Assembly (NCBI RefSeq): GCF_019924045.1
Contig: NZ_JAHXBN010000017.1
Span: 186,001-250,000 of the forward strand
DNA: 64,000 nt
Source of the DNA: Dyadobacter fermentans
GTDB lineage: Bacteria > Bacteroidota > Bacteroidia > Cytophagales > Spirosomataceae
Direction of reading: 5' to 3'
Shown here piece after piece: positions 1 to 8,566 of this stretch. The position numbers were made by a program, and so were the translations under genes. The notes under the pieces are model-generated. The model had not been told where the DNA came from and made no database searches. It saw only the letters and a program-made list of their open reading frames with translations. How positions within the stretch are numbered: position 1 is the stretch's first letter; each line of letters begins with the position of its first letter.

Positions 1-2
1 GT

Positions 3-698
3 TTCCAGGTGCGGGCGGTTAAAAGCGAGACTACCACGGACATTGCATTAACTGAAACACTGGTACATGCCTTGGCACGCGATCCTGATAACTTGAGTAT
101 CGGCAGGCAGGACTTGCATCAGAAAGTCAGAAATGGAAAGGCCGGTCACCTCATTGTTTTTGTGGTAGATGCTTCGGGCTCAATGGCTGCCGGCAAGCGA
201 ATGGAGGCCGTGAAAGGAAGCGTAATGAGCTTGCTGCAAGATGCTTATCAGAAACGTAATATGGTGGCAGTGATAGGCTTCCGTGGTGTGGAAGCGACGG
301 TGCTGCTCGAACCGACCCGAAGTACCGAGCAGGCTGAGCTGGCATTGGAAAAACTGCCGACGGGAGGCCGTACGCCATTGCCGCACGCATTGCAGCTCGC
401 CGGAAATATGCTTACATCTTTCGCGAAAAGCGAGCGGATTCAGCCATTTCTTGTGATATTAAGTGATGGAAAGGCCAATGTGCCTTTGCCTGGGGCAGGC
501 GGAGATGCCTGGGCGCAGTCGGTGCGGCTGGCCGAAAATCTGAAATATCCCGCACTCGTGCTGGATACCGAAAGTGGTTATGTCCGTTACGGAAAAGCGA
601 GGAAACTCGCCACGGCACTGGATGGAGCTTATTTGTCTTTGCAGGAGATCTCGGCCAACGAAATTACGGGCTCGATTGCCGGGCGTATTGATATTTAA
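3..698 (+). CDS. ChlD/BchD-like VWA-domain chelatase subunit, 5' partial
   Basis: This is the C-terminal part of a von Willebrand A-domain protein related to the D subunit of magnesium/cobalt chelatases. The reading frame is open to the window edge, so the true start lies upstream and the GTG at position 9 is probably internal. The metal-ion-dependent adhesion site is clear: DASGSM (DxSxS), then a threonine in TGGRTPL and an aspartate in SDGKAN. ChlD subunits pair with an AAA+ ChlI-type subunit and a large chelatase subunit to insert metal into a tetrapyrrole. The position five bases before cobQ, at the head of a cobalamin run, suggests cobalt insertion, but this is inference from context. 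The AAA+ part, if fused, would be off the window. Confidence 0.8.
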   Translation, partial: FQVRAVKSETTTDIALTETLVHALARDPDNLSIGRQDLHQKVRNGKAGHLIVFVVDASGSMAAGKRMEAVKGSVMSLLQDAYQKRNMVAVIGFRGVEATVLLEPTRSTEQAELALEKLPTGGRTPLPHALQLAGNMLTSFAKSERIQPFLVILSDGKANVPLPGAGGDAWAQSVRLAENLKYPALVLDTESGYVRYGKARKLATALDGAYLSLQEISANEITGSIAGRIDI

Positions 699-703
699 AT
701 GCG

Positions 704-2179
704 ATGGATACTAGAAAATTACGCCCTATCATGTTTGTGGGGACAGGCTCGGATGTAGGTAAAAGTGTGATCACGGCCGGTTTTTGCAGGATATTCAAAC
801 AGGACGGTTACCAGCCGGCACCGTTCAAGGCGCAGAATATGTCGCTTAACAGTTTTGTGACGGCCGACGGCCTCGAACTCGGACGTGCGCAGGCTGTGCA
901 AGCAGAGGCGGCGCAAATTCCCTGCGAGTCGGATATGAATCCTGTCCTGCTCAAACCGACGAATGACAAGACCTCGCAGGTCGTTTTGAATGGAAAGCCG
1001 GTCGGGAATCAGTCGGCTTACGAGTACTTTATGGCGAATGATCGTAAGGAGTTATTTTCGGCCGTCAAGGAAGCGTTCGATCGGCTTGCTGCCAGGTATT
1101 CGCCGATTGTTATGGAAGGAGCGGGGAGTATTTCGGAGCTTAATCTGAAACACAGGGATATTACAAATCTGAGAATGGCCGTTCACGCCGGAGCAGCTGC
1201 TTACCTGATCGCCGACATCGATAAAGGCGGCGTTTTTGGGAGTGTTTATGGTACCATCGCATTGCTCACACCTGAGGAGCGCGCGTGTATGAAGGGCGTC
1301 ATTATCAACAAGTTCAGGGGGGATGGGAGGCTGTTCGAAGAAGGTAAAAGAATGCTGGAAGAGCTGACTGGGCTGCCGGTGGTGGGAATTTTACCTTATT
1401 TCAGGGATATTCACATAGAACAGGAAGATTCTGTTTCATTGGAACTCAAATACCGGTCGGCGGTAGAAGGGAAAGTGAATGTGGCGGTGATCCTGCTAAA
1501 AAGGCTTTCGAACTTCACAGACTTCGATCGTCTCGAAAAAGATCCCCGGGTGAATTTGTATTATACCAATGAGCCTTCGGAAATTACCAAAGCCTCGGTG
1601 ATCATCATTCCGGGAAGTAAAAATACGATCGAGGACATGCTGGCTGTGAAAAATAGCGGTGTTGCGAAAGCCATTTATGACGCGCACAAGCTTGGAAAGA
1701 CGGTGATAGGAATTTGCGGGGGCTATCAGATGCTCGGTGAGCGCATTCTCGATCCGCATCATGTCGAAAGTGATATTGAAGAATTGCCAGGGTTGGGATT
1801 ACTGCCTGTCAAAACCATTTTGCAAGCTGAAAAGACGACATTGCAATGTGCGTTCAGGTTCCGCCAAAGCGGGGAACAATGTTTGGGCTACGAGATCCAT
1901 ATGGGTGAAACCACTGCGTTACAACCCGGAGAGGCCGTTGCCGCATTCTCAGACGGCCGCCGCGACGGCTATTTCCGCGACGCACGCACGTGGGGCACCT
2001 ATCTGCACGGTATCCTGGACAATCAGGTGGTCATCGATCATATATTAGCCCCTTACACCAAAGATGAAGTTGTGCGATATAATTATCAGGAATTTAAGGA
2101 GCTGCAGTATGATAAACTAGCGGACTTGCTGCGTGCGCACATTGATATGGATTTGATTTACAATAGTATAGCGGAGTAG
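704..2179 (+). CDS. cobQ: Cobyric acid synthase CobQ
   Basis: Glutamine-dependent amidotransferase that amidates four carboxylates of adenosylcobyrinic acid a,c-diamide to give cobyric acid. The 491-residue length is normal for the family. The N-terminal dethiobiotin-synthetase-like half opens with the P-loop GTGSDVGKS (residues ~10-18). The C-terminal class I glutaminase half carries the nucleophile cysteine in GICGGYQMLG (~residue 340) and the catalytic histidine in GTYLHG (~residue 435). The start is the ATG five bases after the preceding stop; an ATG at 699 is out of frame. The two-base gap to the next gene indicates one operon with the threonine-phosphate decarboxylase and cbiB. Confidence 0.95.
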   Translation: MDTRKLRPIMFVGTGSDVGKSVITAGFCRIFKQDGYQPAPFKAQNMSLNSFVTADGLELGRAQAVQAEAAQIPCESDMNPVLLKPTNDKTSQVVLNGKPVGNQSAYEYFMANDRKELFSAVKEAFDRLAARYSPIVMEGAGSISELNLKHRDITNLRMAVHAGAAAYLIADIDKGGVFGSVYGTIALLTPEERACMKGVIINKFRGDGRLFEEGKRMLEELTGLPVVGILPYFRDIHIEQEDSVSLELKYRSAVEGKVNVAVILLKRLSNFTDFDRLEKDPRVNLYYTNEPSEITKASVIIIPGSKNTIEDMLAVKNSGVAKAIYDAHKLGKTVIGICGGYQMLGERILDPHHVESDIEELPGLGLLPVKTILQAEKTTLQCAFRFRQSGEQCLGYEIHMGETTALQPGEAVAAFSDGRRDGYFRDARTWGTYLHGILDNQVVIDHILAPYTKDEVVRYNYQEFKELQYDKLADLLRAHIDMDLIYNSIAE

Positions 2180-2181
2180 GT

Positions 2182-3204
2182 ATGTTACATGGGCACGGCG
2201 ACGATGGCTATCGGTACAGTAGCAAGATCGTCGCGGATTTTAGCACGAATGTCTGGTACGGCGGAGAACCGGCCGGTTTGAAGGAGTATATTTTTGAAAA
2301 ATGGAATGAAGTAAACCGCTACCCTGAAGTGCTTGCGGAGAGTTTGCAGGAAAAGATCGCCGCGCACCATCGGCTGTCGGTAGGGCAGGTTCTGGTATGC
2401 AGCGGGGCCACCGAGAGCATTTACCTGATCGCCCACCAGTTTGCGGGAAAACGAACAGCGATCGTCACACCCTCATTCTCAGAATATGAAGATGCCTGCC
2501 TTTCGTTCGACCACGAAATCAGCACTTTGAGCTGGCAGGACGCATTGGAATTACCGCGATTGAAAGCTGATCTGGTATTTATTTGTAGTCCGAATAATCC
2601 TACCGGTCTTATTTTTAACGATTTACAATATTGGCTCAAATTAAACCCGCAATGCCTGTTTGCGGTCGACGAGGCATTTATTGATTTCACGGAGGCGGGA
2701 GACTCTGCCATCTCGCTAATGGCCCGGTTTTCGAACCTGCTGATTATGAGGTCGCTCACAAAAACTTATGCGATACCAGGGTTGCGGCTTGGCTATCTGC
2801 TTGCGAGAGAAGAAGTCGTTGAATCGCTGATGAATATCAAACAACCCTGGACTGTCAATACGCTGGCCATGGCGGCGGGGCACTATATTTATGATCATTT
2901 CGATCAGATTCAGCCACCTGTTCCGCAACTTCTGAGTGATAAAAGAACGTTCGTTCAAGAATTGCAAAAGTTGGAATGCATAGAAGTGTTGGAAAGCGAT
3001 ACGCATTTCTTTTTAGCCAGAACTTTGGTGCGGAACGCCGCTCAGTTGAAAGACTTTTTAATTGAAAAACACGGTTTGCTTATCCGTGACGCCGGTAACT
3101 TCCGTGGTCTCACACGGCAGCATTTCCGCCTCGCTACCCAACGCCCGGAAGATAATGGGAGGATGATCAACGCATTGAAAGAATGGCAGACGCTGTACTA
3201 TTGA
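2182..3204 (+). CDS. cobD: Threonine-phosphate decarboxylase (CobD, HisC-like fold)
   Basis: PLP-dependent fold-type I enzyme resembling histidinol-phosphate aminotransferase. In cobalamin clusters this family decarboxylates L-threonine O-3-phosphate to (R)-1-amino-2-propanol phosphate, the linker of the nucleotide loop. The N-terminus MLHGHGDD is typical of the cobalamin branch. The PLP-binding lysine is in SLTKTYAIPGLRLGY (~residue 194) and the SPNNPTG motif lies near residue 135. It starts two bases after cobQ, and its last 22 bases overlap the start of cbiB, whose product uses the aminopropanol compound. HisC activity cannot be excluded from sequence alone, but the context strongly favours the cobalamin role. 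Confidence 0.88.
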   Translation: MLHGHGDDGYRYSSKIVADFSTNVWYGGEPAGLKEYIFEKWNEVNRYPEVLAESLQEKIAAHHRLSVGQVLVCSGATESIYLIAHQFAGKRTAIVTPSFSEYEDACLSFDHEISTLSWQDALELPRLKADLVFICSPNNPTGLIFNDLQYWLKLNPQCLFAVDEAFIDFTEAGDSAISLMARFSNLLIMRSLTKTYAIPGLRLGYLLAREEVVESLMNIKQPWTVNTLAMAAGHYIYDHFDQIQPPVPQLLSDKRTFVQELQKLECIEVLESDTHFFLARTLVRNAAQLKDFLIEKHGLLIRDAGNFRGLTRQHFRLATQRPEDNGRMINALKEWQTLYY

Positions 3205-4124
3205 TTTTGCCACTCGTTGCGGGCTATTTAATGGATTTATGGCTCGGTGATCCCGACAACTGGCCGCATCCGGTCCGGGTGTTCGGTAATGCTATCGCGA
3301 AAGGGGAAAAGTGGTTAAATTGGGGCCACTTCCGTTTTTGGAAAGGGGCGACGTTGAGTGTCATATTAGTCGTGTCGGTGTTTACATTTTTTCAATGGCT
3401 GGATGGAGTACTTCTGCAAGTACCTGCCTTGTATTTAATCGTGAATAGCATAGGGGTTTACTATGGCCTCGCCAACCATTCGCTCATCGCGGAGGGCCGG
3501 GCGGTATTTTCAGTTTTGGAAAACGAAGGATTGGAAGCAGGAAGGAGGCAGCTTTCCAGGATTGTAGGGAGGGATACTTCGAAACTGAATGCACAGCAGA
3601 TACGCATTGCGGTGTTGGAAACAATGTCCGAAAACCTGAGTGATGGCGTAGTAGCACCGCTTTTCTACTATGCTCTGGCGGGCGTTCCGGGCATGATGGC
3701 TTACAAGATGATCAATACGATGGATTCCATGCTCGGTTACCGCAGTGAGCGCTACGAATGGTTCGGGAAATTTGCGGCAAGGCTGGATGATGTGGCAAAC
3801 TTTATACCTGCCAGACTGACGGCCCTGCTGATGGTTTTAGTGACTGGAAGCAGGCGTGGACTTCGGTTTATCTTCCAGTTTGGCGATAAACATAAAAGCC
3901 CGAATGCGGGGTATCCTGAGGCAGCGTTAGCTGGGATTTTGGATTGCCGCTTCGGCGGAGCGAATATGTACCATGGGAAATTGGTAGAGAAGCCATTTAT
4001 CGGCGAGAATGACCGGGTAATTGAACCGAACGAGATAGCCAGAGCGGTATGTGTGAATCAACGGACCTGTATGCTGATGGTGTTTATCAGTCTAGTGACA
4101 AGTCTTTGTATTTACCTTGTTTGA
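3183..4124 (+). CDS. cbiB: Adenosylcobinamide-phosphate synthase CbiB
   Basis: Integral membrane protein of 313 residues that joins aminopropanol (phosphate) to adenosylcobyric acid. Family signatures visible are DLWLGDPDNWPHPVRVFG near residue 19, the ETMSENLSDGVVAPLFYY block near residue 145, the INTMDSMLGY motif near residue 176 and a C-terminal DCRFGG-containing segment. Several hydrophobic helices are present, including the last ~20 residues. Translation probably couples to the preceding gene, because the start lies 22 bases inside it. The 3' end overlaps the convergent nuclease gene by 38 bases without shortening CbiB. Confidence 0.92.
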   Translation: MADAVLLILPLVAGYLMDLWLGDPDNWPHPVRVFGNAIAKGEKWLNWGHFRFWKGATLSVILVVSVFTFFQWLDGVLLQVPALYLIVNSIGVYYGLANHSLIAEGRAVFSVLENEGLEAGRRQLSRIVGRDTSKLNAQQIRIAVLETMSENLSDGVVAPLFYYALAGVPGMMAYKMINTMDSMLGYRSERYEWFGKFAARLDDVANFIPARLTALLMVLVTGSRRGLRFIFQFGDKHKSPNAGYPEAALAGILDCRFGGANMYHGKLVEKPFIGENDRVIEPNEIARAVCVNQRTCMLMVFISLVTSLCIYLV

Positions 4125-4989
4125 TATTGACAACAAACTCCTTGGAAGCGCCTACTAGTTCCGCAATTTTCTCGATTGACATGGACGTCTCGCGAAGCAA
4201 GTTACGGGTTACAGTGACCATTTTTTCAGTTTCACCCTCTCTTCTGAATCTTTCTTGGAGAAATTCCTCGATGCCCATGGTTCTACTGGCTTGCGTGATA
4301 TGATCTATTGCATTGTCAAATTTAAAACGAGTTTCCTGATTCTCAAAACGAATATAGAACCGTAGGAACATTAGTAAGCTATTGATTTTCGGTTTAGGGA
4401 AATTCCTGTTTAACAAGTCTTTAACCAGTCCTATTTTCAAACTGAGCAGGTCATCTTCCGAAACAGACTTACCTTTTAAGGCCATTTTTACCGTCAATAT
4501 CACTACGGCAAACGGGTTGTCACTTTGCCCCAGCATTTCCTCGTCTTGTTCCAGGATTTTGAATGCATTATACCGGTATAAAACACTCGTTCCCATGAAT
4601 TCGCGTTGGTACTCACAAGGTTTGAATGCAGCATTGCTTTCCGTGAAAATGGCAAATGCGGTAATCGGTTTATCATATTTATCCAATATCCGTGAATAAT
4701 AGGTGAACATCCGCCGACCAAAGTCAGGATCATGGTAACCTTGTACTTCCACATGCACGAGTATCCATTCGTTGTCGCCGTTTCGGCAATGTACTTTTAC
4801 AAGTTTGTCTACAAAGCGGGTTTGGTATGAATTATCCTCCGGTGGGAATAATTGTTCAAGCTCCTTGTCGAGGTATTCGAAATCTCTCGAAAAATCGAAG
4901 AAGGAGCCTGCGTCGGGGTAGAAGAAAAGCAGAAAGTCTTCGAAAATATCTTCGAGGATCGATTTCCAGAGGGTGTCGTCGCGCTGCAT
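4087..4989 (-). CDS. Rpn-family PD-(D/E)XK nuclease / putative transposase
   Basis: About 300 residues related to the recombination-promoting nuclease (Rpn/YhgA, transposase_31) family, whose members act as DNA nucleases with a PD-(D/E)XK-like core. The N-terminal half holds an acidic phenylalanine-rich stretch (FEDFLLFFYPD), then VDKLVKV and the HVEVQG motif typical of the family's (E/D)xQ active-site variant, followed by RMFTYYSRILDKY. The C-terminal third is helical with a possible HTH (SIEKIAELVGASKEFV). The frame stays open upstream to 5064, but that part runs into the riboswitch promoter region, so the methionine of MQRDDTLWKS is chosen. The gene stands opposite to, and interrupts, the cobalamin gene run, so it was probably acquired. 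Confidence 0.75.
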   Translation of the reverse strand: MQRDDTLWKSILEDIFEDFLLFFYPDAGSFFDFSRDFEYLDKELEQLFPPEDNSYQTRFVDKLVKVHCRNGDNEWILVHVEVQGYHDPDFGRRMFTYYSRILDKYDKPITAFAIFTESNAAFKPCEYQREFMGTSVLYRYNAFKILEQDEEMLGQSDNPFAVVILTVKMALKGKSVSEDDLLSLKIGLVKDLLNRNFPKPKINSLLMFLRFYIRFENQETRFKFDNAIDHITQASRTMGIEEFLQERFRREGETEKMVTVTRNLLRETSMSIEKIAELVGASKEFVVNIKQGKYKDLSLD

Positions 4990-5039
4990 GAAGGGTGTGT
5001 GTAAATGAAACTGTGCAATGATAAGCAATAAAATATTGC

Positions 5040-5047
5040 TAGTTTTG
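5040..5047 (+). promoter_or_regulatory. Candidate -7 promoter box before the cobalamin riboswitch
   Basis: TAGTTTTG matches the Bacteroidota TAnnTTTG -7 consensus and lies about 15-20 bases before the first conserved riboswitch element, where a transcription start would be expected. No convincing -33 TTG is visible at the usual spacing, so this is tentative. It supports a separate transcript for the downstream cobalamin genes. Confidence 0.4.
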
Positions 5048-5054
5048 CGGTCAT

Positions 5055-5210
5055 CCAGGTACACGTGTCACGCGTGATTAAAAGGGAATCCGGTGAAAAT
5101 CCGGAACAGTCTCCGCTGCTGTGAGTTCAAAACGAGGCTCTTGCAAAATGCCACTGGGCTACGCCCGGGAAGGTGCAAGGGTTGAACAAGTCAGAAGACC
5201 TGCCTGCAAA
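5055..5210 (+). promoter_or_regulatory. Cobalamin (adenosylcobalamin-class) riboswitch
   Basis: Conserved cobalamin riboswitch elements occur in order: GGGAATCCGGTGAAAATCCG, then the CCGCTGCTGTGA core, GCCACTGG, CGGGAAGGTGC, and a B12-box-like AAGTCAGAAGACCTGCC at the 3' end (about 5189-5205). The spacing fits a complete aptamer. It ends about 40 bases before the chosen start of the BtuF-like lipoprotein, so it probably controls translation or early termination of the btuF-cobO-cobU-cobT-cobS-cobC transcript in response to the end product. No obvious U-tract terminator lies between aptamer and start codon, which favours control at the ribosome binding site. Confidence 0.95.
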
Positions 5211-5250
5211 CATTGTTAATATGGCTTTCGGAAGAAAGGCCGGTGACTAC

Positions 5251-6423
5251 ATGATTATCAGAAAAATACTTGCAGCCCTGCTGCTATGCGGCTTGCTGGC
5301 CGGTTGCAGCACCTCTTCGTCGCTTTACGAAAAAGGCGATTCCCATTACTCAGGTCCCGATCTGTTTCCTGAAAAAGCCAAAGTGGCCCACGCCAAAGGC
5401 TTTAAAATCACCTACCATAAATATTACAAGGTAGTTAAGATTATGAGCCCGTTCGAAAAATCGACGGACACACTCACATACGTGCTCGTGCAACGTGGTA
5501 AGCCACGCCCCATCGGGTACAAAGACAGCCAGCTCATCGAAATTCCGGTTCGGAGCATGGTGGCGATGTCGTCGTTGCACATCGGGTTGATTGGTTTTCT
5601 GGGTTGTGAGGATATTCTCACAGGCATGGGGAACCTCAAATATGTTTCTTCGATCAAAGTGTTGGACCGGATTAAATCAGGGAAGGTTGTCGAAGTAGGG
5701 AAGGATCAGGGGCTTAATGAGGAGCTGCTGGTGAGTATGCATCCCGACCTCATTATGGCTACCGGCAGCCCGGTTTCGAAGGTAAGCCGGTACGAATCAT
5801 TGCACCAGGCGGGGATTCCGGTGATGGTCAATTCGGAATGGGTGGAAACCACGCCGCTGGGGAGAGCCGAATGGGTGAAGCTACTGGCAGCGCTGATCAA
5901 CAAGGAGGGAGAGGTTAACCGCAAATTTGCCAACGTGGAGCAGGAGTACGGACGACTGGCACGCCTCACCAGCAAGGTCGCGGTACGCCCGAGCCTGATT
6001 ACCGGAATGAATTCCAAGGACGCGTGGAATGTCCCGAATGGCGATAGTTACGTGAACCGCTTCTTCCAGGACGCAGGTGCCTCCTATCACTGGTCCGGCA
6101 CAAAGGCAACCGGGAGCCTGCCGCTCAGTTTTGAAACCGTTTATCCGATTGCATTGCAGGCCGATTTTTGGCTGAATGTCAGTATCGGAAATGTGCAGAC
6201 GAAGAAGGATGTTCTCGCGCGTGACGTCCGTTATGCCGATTTCAAAGCATTTAAAACCAATCACATTTACAGTTATAACAATCGCATGAATGCGCAGGGA
6301 GCGAACGATTACTGGGAATCCGGTGCGGTGAACCCGCATCTGGTCCTGGCCGATCTGATCCGCATCATTCATCCCGAGCTGTTGCCGAATCACGAGTTGA
6401 TCTATTATAAATCAATTAATTAA
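5251..6423 (+). CDS. BtuF-like cobalamin/iron-type ABC substrate-binding lipoprotein
   Basis: Periplasmic binding protein of the helical-backbone (BtuF/FhuD/FepB) family, about 390 residues. The N-terminus is a lipoprotein signal with the lipobox LLAGC, so the mature protein is membrane-anchored. The helical-backbone fold is suggested by the LNEELLVSMHPDLIMATGSP segment and the alternating domain pattern around it. The start at 5251 is preferred because upstream in-frame codons lie inside the riboswitch and would bury the signal peptide. Placement directly behind a cobalamin riboswitch indicates corrinoid binding. No ABC permease or ATPase lies next to it in this window, so its transport partner is elsewhere. 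It ends directly before the adenosyltransferase gene. Confidence 0.85.
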   Translation: MIIRKILAALLLCGLLAGCSTSSSLYEKGDSHYSGPDLFPEKAKVAHAKGFKITYHKYYKVVKIMSPFEKSTDTLTYVLVQRGKPRPIGYKDSQLIEIPVRSMVAMSSLHIGLIGFLGCEDILTGMGNLKYVSSIKVLDRIKSGKVVEVGKDQGLNEELLVSMHPDLIMATGSPVSKVSRYESLHQAGIPVMVNSEWVETTPLGRAEWVKLLAALINKEGEVNRKFANVEQEYGRLARLTSKVAVRPSLITGMNSKDAWNVPNGDSYVNRFFQDAGASYHWSGTKATGSLPLSFETVYPIALQADFWLNVSIGNVQTKKDVLARDVRYADFKAFKTNHIYSYNNRMNAQGANDYWESGAVNPHLVLADLIRIIHPELLPNHELIYYKSIN

Positions 6424-7008
6424 ATGAAAATATATACCAAAAAGGGCGACAAAGGCACTACCGGGCTATTTGGCGGAAGCAGGGTGAGTAAGGACGATGT
6501 TCGCATCGAATGCATCGGAACACTCGATGAAGCGAATTCGACGATCGGGCTGTTGCGGGTAAAGCTGGGTGACGGGCATGAATGGCAGCCTAATTTGCAT
6601 AAAATCCAAAAGGACCTGATGGACATGATGTCGCATCTGGCACGGCCTTCGGATGCTAAAAAGGAGAACAAAAACCCGATGCCGGTGGATGGCGCTGCTT
6701 TTTGCGAGGAGTGGATCGATGCGCTGGAAGCTGCTATGACTTCTCCGTCGGACTATTTTTTGCTTCCGGGCGGGAATGAAGTCTCGGCGCTTTGCCACGT
6801 AGCGCGTACGCAAATGCGCCGGGGAGAGCGTCGGTTGGTATCGCTGATCAAAACCGACGAGGTAAATGAAGCCATCCCGGCCTATATCAACCGCCTTTCC
6901 GATCTCTTTTTCACGCTCGCGCGTGCTGAAATGGATAAGGCTGGTGTGGCGGAGGAAAAATGGCAGCTCTTCCTGTACAAACGCTTCAAAAGTACCGAGC
7001 CGTCATGA
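6424..7008 (+). CDS. PduO-type cob(I)alamin adenosyltransferase
   Basis: Transfers the 5'-deoxyadenosyl group of ATP to cob(I)alamin or cob(I)inamide. The N-terminal ATP-binding signature TKKGDKGTTGLFGG (residues 4-17) and the conserved NRLSDLFFTLAR helix near the C-terminus are diagnostic of the PduO family rather than CobA/BtuR. The 194-residue length is normal. The gene follows the BtuF-like stop without a gap and overlaps cobU by four bases (ATGA), so translation is probably coupled. Its product supplies the adenosylated corrinoid used by the downstream enzymes. Confidence 0.93.
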   Translation: MKIYTKKGDKGTTGLFGGSRVSKDDVRIECIGTLDEANSTIGLLRVKLGDGHEWQPNLHKIQKDLMDMMSHLARPSDAKKENKNPMPVDGAAFCEEWIDALEAAMTSPSDYFLLPGGNEVSALCHVARTQMRRGERRLVSLIKTDEVNEAIPAYINRLSDLFFTLARAEMDKAGVAEEKWQLFLYKRFKSTEPS

Positions 7009-7517
7009 TCACGTACGTGACGGGCGGCGTCCGCAGCGGGAAAAGCAGGTTTGCGATGGATCTGGCATTGCAAAAAAGCGCCAATCCGGTGTACGTGGCT
7101 ACTTCGAGGATTTGGGACGACGATTTTGCCCGACGGGTGAAACGGCATCAGGACGAGCGGGGGCCGGAATGGACATCGCTGGAAAGCGAGCGGGATATTC
7201 ACCAGTTGCCGCTGACGGGACGGGTAGCAGTTATCGATTGCGTCACATTGTGGTTGACCAATCTGTTCGTCGCATTTGAATATGATATTGAAAAAGCGCT
7301 GGCGGCATTTAAAGCGGAAATCGATGCGCTGGCGGCTGTTGACGCCATTTTGATCATCATTTCGAACGAAATAGGCATGGGTGTTCATGCAGAAACGGAA
7401 GCGGGCCGGAAATTCACCGATTTGCAAGGCTGGGCCAATCAGTATGTGGCTGCGGCGGCGCAAGAGGCGATTCTGATGGTGTCGGGGCTTCCATTAACCT
7501 TAAAAACAATCCAATAA
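7005..7517 (+). CDS. cobU: Adenosylcobinamide kinase / guanylyltransferase CobU
   Basis: Bifunctional enzyme that phosphorylates adenosylcobinamide and then transfers GMP to give adenosylcobinamide-GDP. The P-loop GGVRSGKS lies at residues ~6-13, and the RHQDERGPEW segment contains the conserved histidine that carries GMP. The C-terminal part has the SNEIGMGVHAET motif. The start is the ATG overlapping the preceding TGA. An in-frame ATG 45 bases upstream would add an unrelated extension before the P-loop strand and is rejected. At 170 residues it is close to the usual size. Confidence 0.93.
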   Translation: MITYVTGGVRSGKSRFAMDLALQKSANPVYVATSRIWDDDFARRVKRHQDERGPEWTSLESERDIHQLPLTGRVAVIDCVTLWLTNLFVAFEYDIEKALAAFKAEIDALAAVDAILIIISNEIGMGVHAETEAGRKFTDLQGWANQYVAAAAQEAILMVSGLPLTLKTIQ

Positions 7518-7519
7518 CG

Positions 7520-8563
7520 ATGCATACCGCTACAATTACCAGCCAGGAAATTCAGGCTAAAATTGATTTGAAAACCAAGCCGCTGGGCGCGTTGGGTAGT
7601 CTCGAAAAACTGGCATTTCAGATTGCTTCGGTGCAGGATACGTTGTCGCCGGAGCTTGTAAAACCGCATATCATTGTTTTTGCGGCCAGTCATGGCATAG
7701 CTTCGGAGGGTGTGAGCGCCTATCCGTCGGAGGTAACGCCGCAGATGGTGCTCAACTTCATGGGTGGTGGTGCGGCGATCAACGTTTTTACCCGGCAGCA
7801 CGGCATTAACCTGTTGCTGGTGGATGCAGGCGTGGATTATGATTTTGGTAGAAATGAAAAGCTGATCGACGCAAAGGTTAACTTTGGAACCCAAAGCTTT
7901 GCGCAACAGCCTGCGATGACTGACGCCGAATGCCGCCAATGCCTGGAAAAAGGAGCCGAGCTGGTTCGCAAAGTGCAGCAGACGGGCTGTAATGTGATCG
8001 GTTTTGGTGAAATGGGCATTGGTAACACCTCTTCGGCCTCGGCTATCATGAGCCGCTTGCTGAATATTCCGATATCCGACTGCGTAGGAAAAGGGACGGG
8101 GCTCGACGAGGCGCAGCTGGACAGAAAAACAGCAGTACTAACCACCGCATTGGAATACCATCAGAACGTACCTAACGATGCCGAATCGGTGTTGGCGGCA
8201 TTTGGCGGGTTTGAGATTGCCATGATGTGCGGTGCGATGCTCGAAGCCGCGCGGTTGGGTATGCTTGTGCTGGTGGACGGTTTCATCGCGTCCGTCAGTT
8301 ATTTGTGTGCCTTTCAAATGGATCCGTCGGTTCAGCGATATGCCGTTTTTTGTCATCAATCCAATGAAAGAGGCCATCTGTTGCTGCTGCAATCACTGGG
8401 TGCGGATGCATTGCTGAAACTGGATATGCGTCTCGGCGAAGGGACTGGCTGCGCGCTCGCTTATCCGCTGTTGCAAAGTGCAGTTGCGTTTCTGAATGAA
8501 ATGGCAAGTTTTGAAAGTGCGGGCGTGAGCCAGAAAACCGAAAGTCCCGCCGAAAACCGATAA
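7520..8563 (+). CDS. cobT: Nicotinate-nucleotide--dimethylbenzimidazole phosphoribosyltransferase CobT
   Basis: Makes alpha-ribazole 5'-phosphate from nicotinate mononucleotide and the lower-ligand base. Family motifs are KPLGALGSLEKLA near residue 17, a GFGEMGIGNTSSAS block near residue 161 and RLGEGTGCALAYPL near residue 293, which contains the catalytic glutamate. The 347-residue length is normal. It lies two bases after cobU and three before cobS. No 5,6-dimethylbenzimidazole synthesis gene (bluB) is seen in the window, so the base is made elsewhere or salvaged. Confidence 0.94.
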   Translation: MHTATITSQEIQAKIDLKTKPLGALGSLEKLAFQIASVQDTLSPELVKPHIIVFAASHGIASEGVSAYPSEVTPQMVLNFMGGGAAINVFTRQHGINLLLVDAGVDYDFGRNEKLIDAKVNFGTQSFAQQPAMTDAECRQCLEKGAELVRKVQQTGCNVIGFGEMGIGNTSSASAIMSRLLNIPISDCVGKGTGLDEAQLDRKTAVLTTALEYHQNVPNDAESVLAAFGGFEIAMMCGAMLEAARLGMLVLVDGFIASVSYLCAFQMDPSVQRYAVFCHQSNERGHLLLLQSLGADALLKLDMRLGEGTGCALAYPLLQSAVAFLNEMASFESAGVSQKTESPAENR

Positions 8564-8566
8564 CCG

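Noticed and set aside
5173..5250. Upstream in-frame extension of the BtuF-like gene
   Set aside because: Begins inside the riboswitch aptamer and buries the lipoprotein signal; start set at 5251.
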